DNA of 64,000 nt from Trichoplax adhaerens (taxonomy: Eukaryota > Placozoa > Uniplacotomia > Trichoplacea > Trichoplacidae), in assembly GCF_000150275.1 (NCBI RefSeq), contig NW_002060954.1, positions 1,516,074 through 1,580,073 of the forward strand. Reading direction: 5' to 3'. The translations under genes were made by a program, and so were the position numbers. Under the pieces are notes generated by a model, which saw only the letters and a program-made list of their open reading frames with translations, had not been told where the DNA came from and searched no databases. Position 1 is the first letter of the stretch. The number at the start of each line of letters is the position of its first letter. Positions 36,433-49,500 of the stretch are shown piece by piece.

Positions 36433-36735
36433 ATCACCTATTTGCTGAGATAAGGCGATTAGTAGATGTATACAGTATACTGTAAGTAAGTTTATTTATT
36501 AACAGCCTAACCACCGAGGTAAGGGGTTTGATAAGTTAAGATTTGAAAAATTTATTCTGTAACGTTAGCAAACGTCCTATCCTCTGAGATAGGACGATTA
36601 ATAGCGTTATGTATTTTAATTTACAATAATCATAGCAATACCCTATCACTGAGATAAGGGGTTTGGTAGATTAAGACACGGAAAAATTTACACTGTAACA
36701 CTAGTAAACGCCTATACTTTAAGATAGGGTGTTGA
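36433..36735. repeat. Tandem repeat of about 135 bp with paired hairpins
   Basis: Five related inverted repeats occur in order near 36433-36460, 36501-36530, 36573-36596, 36641-36660 and 36709-36732. The clearest is CGTCCTATC, loop CTCTGA, GATAGGACG (9-bp perfect stem, 36573-36596). The next is CCCTATC...GATAAGGG (36641-36660). Two hairpin types alternate. Type one (followed by GATTA or similar) recurs with a 136-bp step, and type two (followed by AAGGGGTTTG) with a 135-bp step. The linkers are also similar (GAAAAATTTA..CTGTAAC.CTAG.AAACG). This is about two and a half units of a structured tandem repeat of unknown role. Confidence 0.8.
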
Positions 36736-36800
36736 TAGCTTTTATCGATGAAGACACTTTTCCCACGTAACTATAAGTACAGTAAATCATAGTAGTTATG

Positions 36801-36959
36801 TATAGTTTGCCTTAATCCTAACCGTAATCTTAACCCATAATATAGTTGGCCTTAACTCTAACCGTAATTTTAACCTATAGTATAGTTAGTCTTAACTCTA
36901 ACGTACTCTTAACCTATAGTATAGTTGGCATTATCTCTAGCCGTAATCGTAACCTTAAT
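36801..36959. repeat. Four 40-bp repeats rich in CTAAC/CTTAAC (telomere-like)
   Basis: Each unit begins TATAGTT(T/G/A)G and continues with a CCTTAACTCTAACCGTAATT-like stretch and TTAACC. Unit starts are 36801, 36841, 36881 and 36920. The CTAAC/CTTAACC words resemble a degenerate C-rich telomere strand (CCCTAA), but no exact CCCTAA run is present. Confidence 0.75.
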
Positions 36960-37542
36960 CGCTGAAATTATTATTTTAATGCTGTAGTGCAATATTATTG
37001 GTATACGAGGGCCGATGATTCTCTATACTGTAGTTTAACGCATTAGTTATTAATGAATTGTGCTGCTAATTAAGGGTCGCTGCACAGACAGCGCTATGTC
37101 AACACTACAGTACACTGACGAATGGTTCTGTACTTCTGCACTCGACGATAATCATAATCCGTTACCTGTATAAATAAAATATACGCATGCTCCTGCGTAA
37201 CCAAGGTAACCTGGTTAAACTTGATTACAAAATGATACATATTACGATTTTATATTAGGACAGTCAAACTTTAGCTTTACCGATGGTATTACTAATCTAT
37301 TTGTAATGTATAAGCTATGGTATAGTAGCAAATGATAGACAATCAACATATCAGTATACATAGACCATTACAGCAAGTAGCCGTTAGGATATAGCTGAAG
37401 ACATTAAAATTTTCGTTAACAAGTTTATGGCAAAATTTCTTATTATTTCCTTACGTAATCAGTAATCTTCGCAAAATAATTAATTGCTGAAGATTTAGTG
37501 TCGTTCTGTGATAGATAAAACACGCCGTTAGTTTTATAACGT
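36960..37542. other. HYDIN upstream region
   Basis: Non-coding DNA before the HYDIN start. It contains the RFX-type X-box at 37197-37210 and a half-site GTTACC at 37161-37166. No other feature recognised. Confidence 0.5.
37197..37210. promoter_or_regulatory. RFX X-box upstream of HYDIN
   Basis: The sequence GTAACCAAGGTAAC fits the RFX consensus GTNRCC-N(0-3)-RGYAAC at every position, with a 2-base spacer. It lies 333 bp before the HYDIN ATG. RFX factors, with FOXJ1, control motile-cilium genes in animals, so a site here makes functional sense. Binding is inferred, not shown. Confidence 0.6.
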
Positions 37543-40500
37543 ATGATGAACGGAATAGAAGATCACAGTTCTAATGGTATCAACCATGATACAGTTAGGC
37601 GACGCAACCACAAGCCTAAAAATCCTAAAGTCGTACGAACACGACGAGCCGAAAGGGTAAATATAAATTTTATTCAAGTATAGTATACATTTTCATTATA
37701 AAGATTTATTTCATTTACCTAGATATCATAGCTTTCATTGCAATTGGTGCCAATTTTAAATGTATTGATGATCAGCTTGCAATCTAGCTTTAACGCAGTA
37801 TCATGTATTCGTGCATAATTTTCGATTCTATAGTAATTATTAATAATAATATTATTCTTGGATCTACATTACTGTTGTAAGTCAATCGTGCATTAAGAAA
37901 TGATATCCTATGATTGAGCAGACAGTAGTGTAATATTAATACAGAATCTTACGATTCTATTTATGATTTGCTTGAAAACGTAGTGTTAATGGACATTGCT
38001 TTATATCCTACAATATTTGTTAGTATACCCCATCTTCCTTTATGGCAGCGATGGAAATGACAACTGCTGAACGCCTAGAAAAAACAGATGAAGTTCATAT
38101 ACCTCCAGTTATAGAGTTGCTTGATATGAGCGAGAATACTTACCAAAAGGTTTTTGATCAATATTATTGCTATACTATAAATCGACTAGTGAGCACCTTT
38201 TAATATTAAACATATTTATATTTATGCTATAGGTAACTAATGTGGATATCGACGAACCATTATTTCAACCATTTCCATCGGAGGTCTACTTCCAAAAGTA
38301 TCAAGCCTTTGAAACTTATCGTGTTCCATTTATATTACGCAACAGAGATAAAGTAATATAAGCCAATGAAAATAATCTTAGTAAGAATAACACCAAGCAG
38401 CTAAGCTGTATGTTCCATTTTTAGGTTGCACGATTGGTAAAAGTTCTTCCAATTGATTCACCATACTTTAAAATAATAAGTCCCAAAAACGTCGGTCATA
38501 AGACTGCTCCTGGGATGGAAGCAAAATTTGTGGTAGAATTTACGCCGCATGAAGCTAAGGTTAGATAGTTGATTATATATTCTTAGATGTTGAATACGTA
38601 TTTTTCTAGGTACTCTTTATTTTATTGGGAAATTAATATTTTTCCATTGCCTGAAAAATTATTATTGTAGGATTATGCTTATGATATTATTTGCGTCACG
38701 GAAAGAGAACGTTTTATTGTACCAATTGTGTGCATTGGTGATCGAGCAATCTTCGACTTTCCAGATGAAGTAAACTTATCGTGCTGCCCAGTAAAGGTGA
38801 TTCTTCGTTGAAAAACTTCCATTTCTATTTGCTATATATCAATTTATGAAACGTGATTGACTTATTTTTATGAAATAAATAATATGCATGTGTTTTTTTT
38901 ATCTTTTTATAGCATAACCTTACGAAAACATTACTTGTAAGAAATGTAGGAAACTGTACTGGAAAATATACGACAAATTGCAATAAGTACGCATATTAGA
39001 TGATCTCGATTACAATTAAAGAGATTTCCAGCTAATTTCTGCTTGTTATAAAATAATTTAAATTAGGCCCTTTTCGGTTACTCCTGATCATGGTGAAATT
39101 GGTGTTAATGGAAGTCTACAAATTCATATCAACTTTGAACCCCTAAGAGTTGGAGATTATTCTGATGATATCATATTGCATTATGATTCCGGTAATAGTT
39201 CATAATTATTGTTAATTGTTGAACATTTTATAACACCTGGTGTAGTGATAGTGTTTAACGAGGTATCTTTTATATCTAACATGTACGAGTATCTTATTCT
39301 TAATAGGTGAAGACATCTACATTCATGTCTACGGTGCTGCGACTGATGCAAATGTTCGCTTAGAAAAGTCGTCACTAAAGATGGAAACTACATACATCTC
39401 TATGTCATCACAGAGGTCCATTTCTATCGTTAATAGAAGTGATGTTGTTGTCCATTATCAATGGAAGGCATTTGCAACTACTGAAGAGGAAGAAAGTCAA
39501 AAATTGCGATTTTTAACTGATTTATCTGTCGATGAAGAAAAACAACAAAATGATTTCTTGGAAGAATGCATCAGTGATCCGATTCTGAAAGACAGTATGT
39601 CCATTCTGACCAGAACATTCAAAAATAAACGCACGGTAGGCTCGAATTTTATGGCCTCATAATATTTTAATACCTAAGTAGTTTTAGTAGCGATGTCACT
39701 GAAATTGTAATTAAAAATTTCAAATTACCAATATAGGCTATAGAATCGAATAAATTTCTATATTCCGGTGAGCAATTTTCTATCGATCCGGTAGAGGGAG
39801 ATATTTGGCCTAATTCAACAGCTGAAATGATGGTACACTTTAAACCAGTTGAAGCCAAACCTTATACAGAAACAATTTTTTGCGATGTTGTTGGTCGAGA
39901 AAGTAGATTGCCATTGAAAATATCCGGACTTGGAATGGGGCCGAATTTACAATTTTCTTACCAATCTTTAGATATTGGCGATGTATTTGTTAAATCTAAA
40001 CACAGCTATGAAGTTATATTACAAAATAAGGGTTATATTGATGCTAACTTTTCTATTGTACCAGCAACGACAGAGTTTGGTAAAATGTTCAGTTTCATGC
40101 CATCACGTGGTATTGTAAGAGAAGCAGGATTTCAAGCAGTTCAAATTAAATTTTCGTCCAATGTTATTGGAACATTTGATGAAACATTCATGTGGAATAT
40201 AGAGGGCTCGCAAGATCCATTGCCATTAAATTTCAAGTGCCATGTTGTTGGACCAACATTTACATTTAAACCTAATCGTTTACAATATAGCGATGTTTCA
40301 TATGGATTTACTTACACGAGGCAAACAGTACTAGAAAATACTTCAGAAATTCCAATGACATTTCGTTTACGCGTCGATAGTGATGAGGATGATTTCGTTA
40401 TTACTCCAAGTGAATACGTGTTGCAACCTATGGAGCAGGTTAATATCCAAATTGACTTAACACCAACTAGTATTAAAAATTACGATATCAAGCTATGCAT

Positions 40501-43500
40501 TGATGTTAATGATGTTGGCCTAAATGTATTTAATATACCCATTACTGCTGAATGTATTGTACCAAATATAATGGTAGTATCACCAGTAATCGATTTTGGT
40601 CGATGCTTCCTCAATCACACATATCAGCAGTCGGTGCAGTTATATAATAGCTCCGATTTACCTGCAACTTATCAGTTAGTTGATCAAGATGTAGATCAGT
40701 CAAGTGCTTGCCAGTATGGTAGTCCAAATCCGAAAGGAATTATTGAGGCACAATCAACTCTTGAGATGCCGTTGCAATTGAGTGTGTCAGAACTAGATGA
40801 AATCCGAGTTACTGTAACGATTCTTATTAAAGGAGCTGAAAGCCATCCGTTAACAGTTCAGATCCTCTCACTTGGTGAAGGTCCAGTACTACATGTGACA
40901 CCGAAGGAATTGGATTATGGCGAAACAAGAGTATTATCGAATGCTAATAGAAAGATTAAAGTAACTAATGAATCGCTTATACCAGCTCAATTTAAGGCTA
41001 CTATGTTACGACCACATTCAGTATTCTCAATTCAACCGACAACAGGATTGATACAACCGGAAGAGACTCTGTATCTCGATTTATTTGCTAATTTAAATGA
41101 CTCCATACGATTTGCCGACAAGTTAGCCTTTGAGATTGAAAATAGCCAAACTCAAACTGTTGAAATTAAAGCTCGTGGTTTCGGTACGACAGTACAATGT
41201 CAGCCTTCTATGGTGCCTTCTGTCAATCTTGGTCCACATTTTAGCCGTTCACCCGTTAGCAAAACGTTCAAAATTTGTAATCGTGGTCGTCGTTTACAAC
41301 AAATATTTTGGACTACTGAAGGTTTTCAGCCGATACGCACTAGGAAACCTCCTAAATATAACACAGAAGATATGAAGTTTAAATTGATGCCACCACCTAA
41401 AGAGCCACCGCGACCAATATTCAATATTAAACCAGATAAATTAGTGCTGCATCCTGGACAATCGACTGAAATTATACTTTCCGGTTACTCAGATAACCCA
41501 CAGCCAGTGAAGGAAACACTAATATGCCACGCTATTATTGGTCAAACAACCGGAAAAGAGAAAATTATGCAGGTTGATGTTATTGCTGATTTTATTGCTC
41601 CTGTATTGGAGTTTTCACAGCGCACAATATCGTTTTCATTAATTAAGACACCTAGTACGATATTAAAACCCATGTATGAGCAAATATCTATGAAAAATAT
41701 ATCATCTTTGCCTGTGACTGCTCAGTTATCAGTGGATTATCCTTTCCATATGCTATTGGACAGCAAAAAAGAAGTATCTATAGTTACTGTTGTTCTTGAA
41801 CCTAATGAAGAGAAAGATTTAACCATTAAATTCGATCCAGCTTATAGGCAAGATTCATTTACACGTCGACTTGATAGTCGTATTGAAATATCGTATCAGG
41901 AGCATCCACAGCAAGATTATGTTAACTTGAAATCTCAAGTTTATTTCCCCAATTTAGAATTTGAATCGACAAATATCGATTTTGGATGCATCTTGAATGA
42001 TACAGAAGTGGTGCGTTATATTACAATCACCAATGATAGCCCAACACAGGTGAAATATCGTTGGTCATTTATACAACATTCTACCGATGAAATGAATGGT
42101 AAAATATCGACCAATATGCTGGAAAATGAGCATTTAGATATTATGGATGAGGATAAAGATATCGATGATAGTGAAATTGAATTAGATAAAATGAATAAGA
42201 TCAAATTGAAATACGATAGTATCGATGATAGTCAAATGAGGATACAAGAAGTATTTGATATACTTCCACTTTACAGTGTCTTGCAACCAGGTGAAAGCCA
42301 ACGTATCCAATTAACTTTTTACGGTCATACCTACGTGAATAGTAAAGCAATTGCCGTCTGCCATGTTGAAGGTGGTCCTGACTATCATATTACATTAACT
42401 GGCAGTGCATCCATAGTATCGTATCAATTTGATAAAAAGATTGTAGATTATGGTAAACAACTGTATGATCAAATCGCTGTCGGTACAATCTCACTACGAA
42501 ATACTGGCGATGTAGCTTTTGATTTTAATACATCGAATGGCAGTGATCAAAGTCGTCCATTGCCAGGCATACCAATTGTTATGCCATCGGTAGGTAGAAT
42601 TGAAGCAAAAGAAGAACAAGTATTAACCGTTCGCTTTATACCGGGTATACCAGACGAGTTTGAGAAACATTTTGAAATTCGTATTGCCTATTTTGAACCT
42701 GAAATTATTACAATACGCGGTGAAGGTATATTTCCAAGGATGGCTTTTGATTTGCCACGTTCAAGTGACGATAGTTTTGATGCACTTCTAAAAAGAGCAC
42801 GAGAGAAACTCTCCAATGAAAAGAAAATTCTTCAAGATGTATCTCTCAATGGTGCAGTTACTGCTAAAACAAATCATGATCCGGAGTTTTCAACGAATGC
42901 TAAAGGAGTCGATAAAGTTGATCGGTCATTGTCTGTTGCCACCCACGTTGGTTCAGAATTATCTAATCCTGAACAGTTATCGGAATTTGAAATCCAACGA
43001 GAAGCTGAACGTTTATTAGTCACCGAATATGCTGAAGCCAACAATATGAAACGATTCGATGCAAGCTATGAGCAACAATCACAACAGTTACAACCACAGA
43101 CACAACTAACTCAATGCCAGTTACCAAATTATGTCCTTGATTTTGGTTATGTTGTTTATGGTGCCGTCAAAACTCATATCGTTCGAATTGCCAACGTTGG
43201 CCACAGTCCAGTATCTTTCAGTATTAATAAAGATCATTTACCAAGTACTGGCTTTAAAGTTGAACTTGATCGAGTTAAATCGTTACCTGGTGCACCAGCG
43301 TATGAACCTTTGGATTTTGCTGTTTCATTCAAGCCACAAAGCGCTGAATTACCTGAAGGTGAAATAAATGTTTTCGTTCCATTTCAAGTTGCCCATGGCC
43401 CAATGACTGGATTACAATTAAAGGCATTTGTCACAATACCTAATATTGCTATTTCAACCGAGACATTAGATTTTGGTACTGTCCAATGCGGTGAATGTCG

Positions 43501-46500
43501 TATAATTACCATTCAGTTATATAATCCAAAGCAAGTACGCTGTGAATGGAATTCAATGATACCTGAAAAGAAGAAAAAGAAAAACATCGATAAATTTAAA
43601 CCATCCTATCTACGCCATAAGGTGAAAGTGGACAAACCTAAAGCACCCTATTTCGAGTTGATGCCAAGTAAAGGCAATCTATCACCAGGGCAAAGGTTTA
43701 ATGTTCAAGTTAAATTTCTACCCACTGAAGAAGCACCCTATATGCAACGTATACCAATTTATGTCCAACAATGTCATTCGAAGCATGAAATCACTTGTTA
43801 TGGCCAAGGTATTGAACCAACTATTCAATTTAATCCAACCATGTTGGAATTTGGTCCAGTATTACCCCATTCTCTTGGTGCTGAACTGGAAGTGAAAGTT
43901 AGTAATTTAGGCCATTTCCCTGTTGAAATGTATTCACTTGAATTTGATCCGCATTATTTACAAGATGAGAAAATGTTACGTTCTATGAAAGGTTATGATG
44001 AGTATAACACATTATTATTGCCACCACGACAACCTGGTGATAAATTACCAGATGAATTAATTGATGCCTATCATGATGCTCAAAAGAAGAAAGAGGAAGA
44101 AAAAGCTCGTCAATCAAGTAAATTAGGTTCAGCGTCACACTTAATGAAAGAACATGATGATGATGGTAGTGGTGTTCTCGATGGTCTAGGGCCTGCTGAA
44201 TCATCAGAACAGCTCAATACTTCATCGATCATTTCAAATCTTGATGAACGCAGTGAACATGGCGAGAAGCCATATTTTGTAAGTGTACCTGGGGTTGAGT
44301 CGGCTTTAGGTGGATCAGAAAGTGCAATGTCGGAAGGTGTTGCTACTGGCATAGATGAGAAGCATAATCATCCCTCCAATGGCCATAATCCAGCTAATGG
44401 TATTATTGCTGGCGATGGTGGAGTCGGTGAACTTGAAGTAACACCTGTTTATGCAGCTATTGCAAGACATTTAGGTATTGATTTATCGCCTGAAGGAACA
44501 GCAGCTCGTAATCGTCGTGGAATTGCTCTTATCGTTAATGGTGCTCCTAATTCGGGTAAAACACAAACTGCTATTACTATTGCCAAAGCTTATGGTGCTG
44601 CACTCTTAACCATTGATAGTATCATCATTGAGGCAATTAGCAGTGGTGGTTCGCAAGCTGGCCTACAAGCACGACAATTATGCGCTCAAGCAGCTAAAAA
44701 TGCTGGTGATGATGTTGCCAATGCTAATACCAATGCTGCTAATACTGGCGGTTTAAGTATTGAAAATGTCACTGCATTAGGTTCCAACACGCAATCTGCA
44801 GCACCAACATTAATTGCATCGAGTGCAATTGGTGGCGGTGGCACTGGTGGTGTATCGAAATTATCCGATCGTAAGCATTCAGTTATTATATCTCAGAAGG
44901 GCTATCATGGCCATAGTACAATGAGTCAAGCTGGACAAACAACAACGATGACAACGACTGTTTCCAATTCTCCACCACCACTCTTTATTGGTCGTAAATT
45001 AAGTGTTAGTGCTAGTGTCGCCGGTGAAGATGGGCTTATGACATGCTTATTACCTGAAGAATTAATTATTGAAATTATTGCCGAACGATTCCAGCTAAAT
45101 GATTGCCATCGTGGTCTTATCATCGATGGTCTTGAATCGATGTTTATGAATAATATGAATACTGCAGCTAAATGTCTCTTGAAAGCAATCAATAATCGTA
45201 AATATATCTATTTTATAACATTAACCGTTGATCCAGTTAAAAAGTTACAATCATTTGAAGAACGCCAAAAACAAGATTTTGATAATAAAAATAGTAGAAA
45301 TGGTCAAGCAATTCAGGACGATCAATTCGATATTGAGAATATATCAGAAAGTGAATATGATGCTATGACAAGTGAGCAAAAAGCAGAGATTGATAAGAAA
45401 CATTTAATAGCCAAAAAGATACGATTACAGCGGCAAAAAGAAGAACGATTAGAGCGTGAACGTCGTGAAAGGGAGCAACAAGCTCAATTAGAAGAGAAAC
45501 GTCTAGAAGAAGATCGCCCTGGTAGAAAACGTAAACAGACACAAGGAAGTAAAATGACCACCAAAGCACCAGCTGGTGCAGGTAGTAAAAATCAACCCAG
45601 TGTTGATAATAAATCGACTGCTAAGCAAGATAAACATACACCTGGTATGACAAATGCTCGACCAGCATCAGGTTTTCAAGGTTCATCAAGGCCTGATTCA
45701 AGTGGTACATTAGGCAGTGAATTAGCACAACAACAACAAGGACAACAACAACAGCCTCAAGGTGGGCAACAAGGTCAACAAGGACAAATGCAACAAGGAA
45801 TGCAACAACAACAGCAAGGAACGCAACAATCGGGCTCACAACCGGGACAAGGCCAACAACAAGGACAAATGGAAGGTGATAAATCGGGCGATGGCCGTAA
45901 ACGTCGTAAAGATGAGAAAGGTAGTAAGCAGAAAGGTAATGCCATGGGAGCTGGAACTCATTCACCACAAGAGGCATTACATGCCAATATCCAACCTATG
46001 AGTGAAGCTGAAAGAAAGAGAAAATTAGAAGAGCATAAATTATCACAACGATTTACTATGTTTGAGCAGTCATTAAGTGAGATTAATACATTATTAGATT
46101 TTTGGGATCGTAGTAGTGGTACCAGTTTAAAACCGCCATCTCCAGAAGAACGTGAAACAGTTTTATTGCCACCACCAACTGCAGGCACAACGCGTAAACG
46201 GCGTGAGACCCATGCTCACGTTAATCGAGAGCGTGAAAAAGAGAAAGAACGCGAAAAAGAGCGAGAACGTGAACGTGAAATTTTAAAAGAAAAAGAAGCT
46301 AAAATTCAAATGGAAAGTTCAATGGGAGCTTCGACAATGAATACATTGAACATAAATCAAGCTGCAATGTCGGGTGGTAATACTGGAACTATAAGTAAAG
46401 ATAATACTACAACCATAACTGTCGGTAATAACCAAGTAACAGGAGGATCATCGAATCAACAAGGTGGCGATAATGATACAAATGATGGTAAAATGGCTAT

Positions 46501-49500
46501 TGGTGTACCACATATTTTGTTTGAAGTATCAACACAAAATAATCATGAAATCATGACTTATGTGACAAATCGTTTACCAGGTGCTGATGAAGTCCTCGAT
46601 GGTTTAGGTTTAGGCCCTAATGGACCACCAATACCCCCACCAGCATCATTTTCGGTTATACCTTATCCGGTTAAACGTAAAGCATTAGAACCACCAGTTC
46701 ATTATAGCTTTGTTAATTTAGTCGATCAAGATACAGCAACAGGTGCAGTGAATAATAATCAAGATGAGAAAATATCTGAAGCTGAAATTGACTCTGGTTC
46801 TGAATTGCAAGCGAGTGGTACAGCTGCAACACTATCCTTCAATAATCGCACAATCGCTACCGATAATAACAATAAAACTGAAAAAGGTACACCAACAACA
46901 AGTCGCGCCCAGCTAAGATCAGATAAAGACAAGCAATCACGACGTACTGGTAATAAATCACGAATACGTGGATCAGCGCCATCACCACCATTAGCTAAAA
47001 CTGATGATGATGAACAAGTAGTGACAGCACCATCGTTATTACCACCCAAAACACCTAATCAATATCGTTGGGTGATTCCAGCATCATCAACTATTACCAT
47101 TCGTATAAGGTTTGTATCCACGGAATTAGGACAATTTGATGAAACATTAAATTTTGAAATTGTTGGTACACGTCGACGCTATCAATTATTTTGTCGTGGG
47201 ATATGTGCATTCCCATCGATTGCACAAGAACCACGCGTTGTATTTCATCATCGTAAGAAAGTAATAGACCTTGGTGAAATTATTCATAAAAAATATATCT
47301 TAAGTCGTGATTGTTATGAATTTGGACCGTTACTATGTAGTAAAAGTCGTGAACGTTACAAAGAAGCTAAATATCCTGAAAATATGGAACGTTTAACAAT
47401 ACAAAATACATCACCACTTGATGTCGATGTTCAATTTTGTTTTCAGCATGATAATCAAGCTGTTACCTTTTTAATTGATCCATCACGATTATATTTGAAA
47501 CCATATGAGAGTAAAGAATTAACTATTTGGGCTTATCCAAAGTCGCCAGGACGTTTTGAAGACACATTAGTGTGTTGTATACGAGAAAATCCTGAACCTG
47601 TTATGTTTCGTATTTCCTGTACTGGTGTTAAGCCAATGATTGAAATTGACAAGAAAAATTTACACTTTGAACGTGTCTTATTGCATCGTAAAATCACTAA
47701 AACGTTATACTTACGTAATCCGACATTATTACCGGTAGCTTGGAAAGTCAGTGGTATGGAAAATTTAGGCGAAGATTTTAGTTTAACCACAGAACAAGGT
47801 GTTATTGAGCCTCATACTGAATTTGCGTTAAATGCTCATTTTAAAGCCGTTAAAGCAACCAATTTGAAGAAAACTATTCGAATTGAAGTCTATGATGCGG
47901 AAGGTGTTATGGGACTTATCCATGTAGAAAATATCTTGATACAAGCTGAAGCGTATGATGTTGCGTTAGATATGAGCTTTCCCAAAGGTGCTGATGGTGG
48001 CTTAGATTTTGGTGTTGTGCGTGTCTTTGAAGAGACAAGATTAACATGCACCTTAAAAAATAAAGGCAAATATGAAATTGGTTACCATTTAATGCTTGAA
48101 GATAAACTGCAACAACATCATGATCAAGCAATTTACGATTACATCTCTATATTACCTAACAAAGGATCATTGCAATCTGGTGATCGTCCACAGCAAGTAC
48201 AAATTGTATTCAAATCGCAAAAAGAGATTGAAATTAAAGATTTACCACTTTTAAAATGTCAAGTTATTGAGCCAACATTAAATGAAGGTGGTGAAATTAT
48301 TGCCAATATACCCATTAAAGTGAGTGTTAAATCTGTTTTTAGTCGCTATCAAATATATCCAGTTAGTGACGTTAATTTTGGCTCTTTGTTGGTCAATACA
48401 CGTAAACAGTTAACCTTTCGAATAGAAAATTGCGGCGATTTTGAATTTCGATATAGTATTAATAAATTGATTCAAGATATCGTCATTAAACAAACGCAAC
48501 CGACTAAAAATCACGGCGTAACAACAAAACGTAGTCGTTCACGAGATGGTTCTGGCTCAGCTAAAGTGACTAACCTTAAGCAAAAACGACATGAATTAAC
48601 TCGTCCTGAAGGTGGCCTTAGTCAACGGTTAATATTAGGCACTTATATTTTATATCCAGCATATGGATTAATTCAGCCTGGGGTAGCTGCGACTATTACC
48701 GTTGAATTTTTTAGTGAGATACCTGGTCGTTTTGAAGAAGCAATATGTATCGATATTACTGATCGCAATCCAAAAGACCGACCAAGTGGTATTAATTATC
48801 GTTTAGTTGGTGAAGCAAGCGTGCCAAGTATCAATGTTAACGATACTAATTTAATCTTTGAAGAACATCGTCTCGTTAAAACAATGAGTGCACTTATGAT
48901 GGAACAATTAGATCAGAGTACAAATTCTGGCGTATACTGCACCGAAGAGAACAAGTTCTATTTTTATCATGTTCAAGTGGGTCAAAAAGCCAAAGTTCGT
49001 TTTAAAATCGCTAATTTTAATAAGGTAAAGTACCCAGTCGTAATGATAATTTGCTCTCAATTGTCTTTTGCTAACTGTTATATTAAACGGTAGTATTTAA
49101 GTTAAAAGTAGTTGAATGTTTACTAATTCTAATTCTGTTTGTTTTTCATTGAACTAGATTCCTTGTGATGTTGCCTTTTCGGTCAAGCCTCTATCAAGCC
49201 GAGCCTCAGCAAAATGGCACGATGTGTTCGATGTTGAACCGAGTAAAGTTTCTATCATTAGTCATAGCCATATTTATGTAACTGTTACATTTTGTCCAGC
49301 TACCATGCAGGTTAGGAGAATGTTAAGTTCTACAAGATAGTCATCATAATTCGCATTAATAGAAAGTTTTTAATTAATTAATGATATTATCGTTTCCTGG
49401 AAAATAAATGTTATTTACCACTTCTGTTTTAATTAATTATGTAGTCTTATACTGCGCAATTTGAAGCTGCGATTGAAGGTGCTCAAGGATTAATAACTAA

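Larger units (their letters stand above)
39737..49024 (+). other. HYDIN: HYDIN exon 9, 9288 bp without an intron
   Basis: 3096 codons (residues 384-3479) with no stop, bounded by an ATATAG acceptor and a GTAAAG donor. It holds most of the ASH-type repeats, the P-loop region, the low-complexity linker and the central conserved FGPLLC...NMERL and FPKGADGGLDFG blocks. The equivalent vertebrate region is spread over many exons. Confidence 0.93.

Noticed and set aside
36433-36735. CRISPR array
   Set aside because: Repeats of about 135 bp with variable hairpins in an animal genome, with no constant repeat plus unique-spacer structure.
38042-38149. HYDIN translation starting at ATG 38042
   Set aside because: An upstream acceptor at 38023 opens YTPSSF in the same frame, which aligns with the family N terminus, and a first exon at 37543-37656 joins it in phase. 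The shorter start remains possible.
45621-45977. Minus-strand ORF of 118 codons in the Gln-rich region
   Set aside because: It is the antisense shadow of CAA/GGA repeats inside HYDIN exon 9, which is certain from homology.
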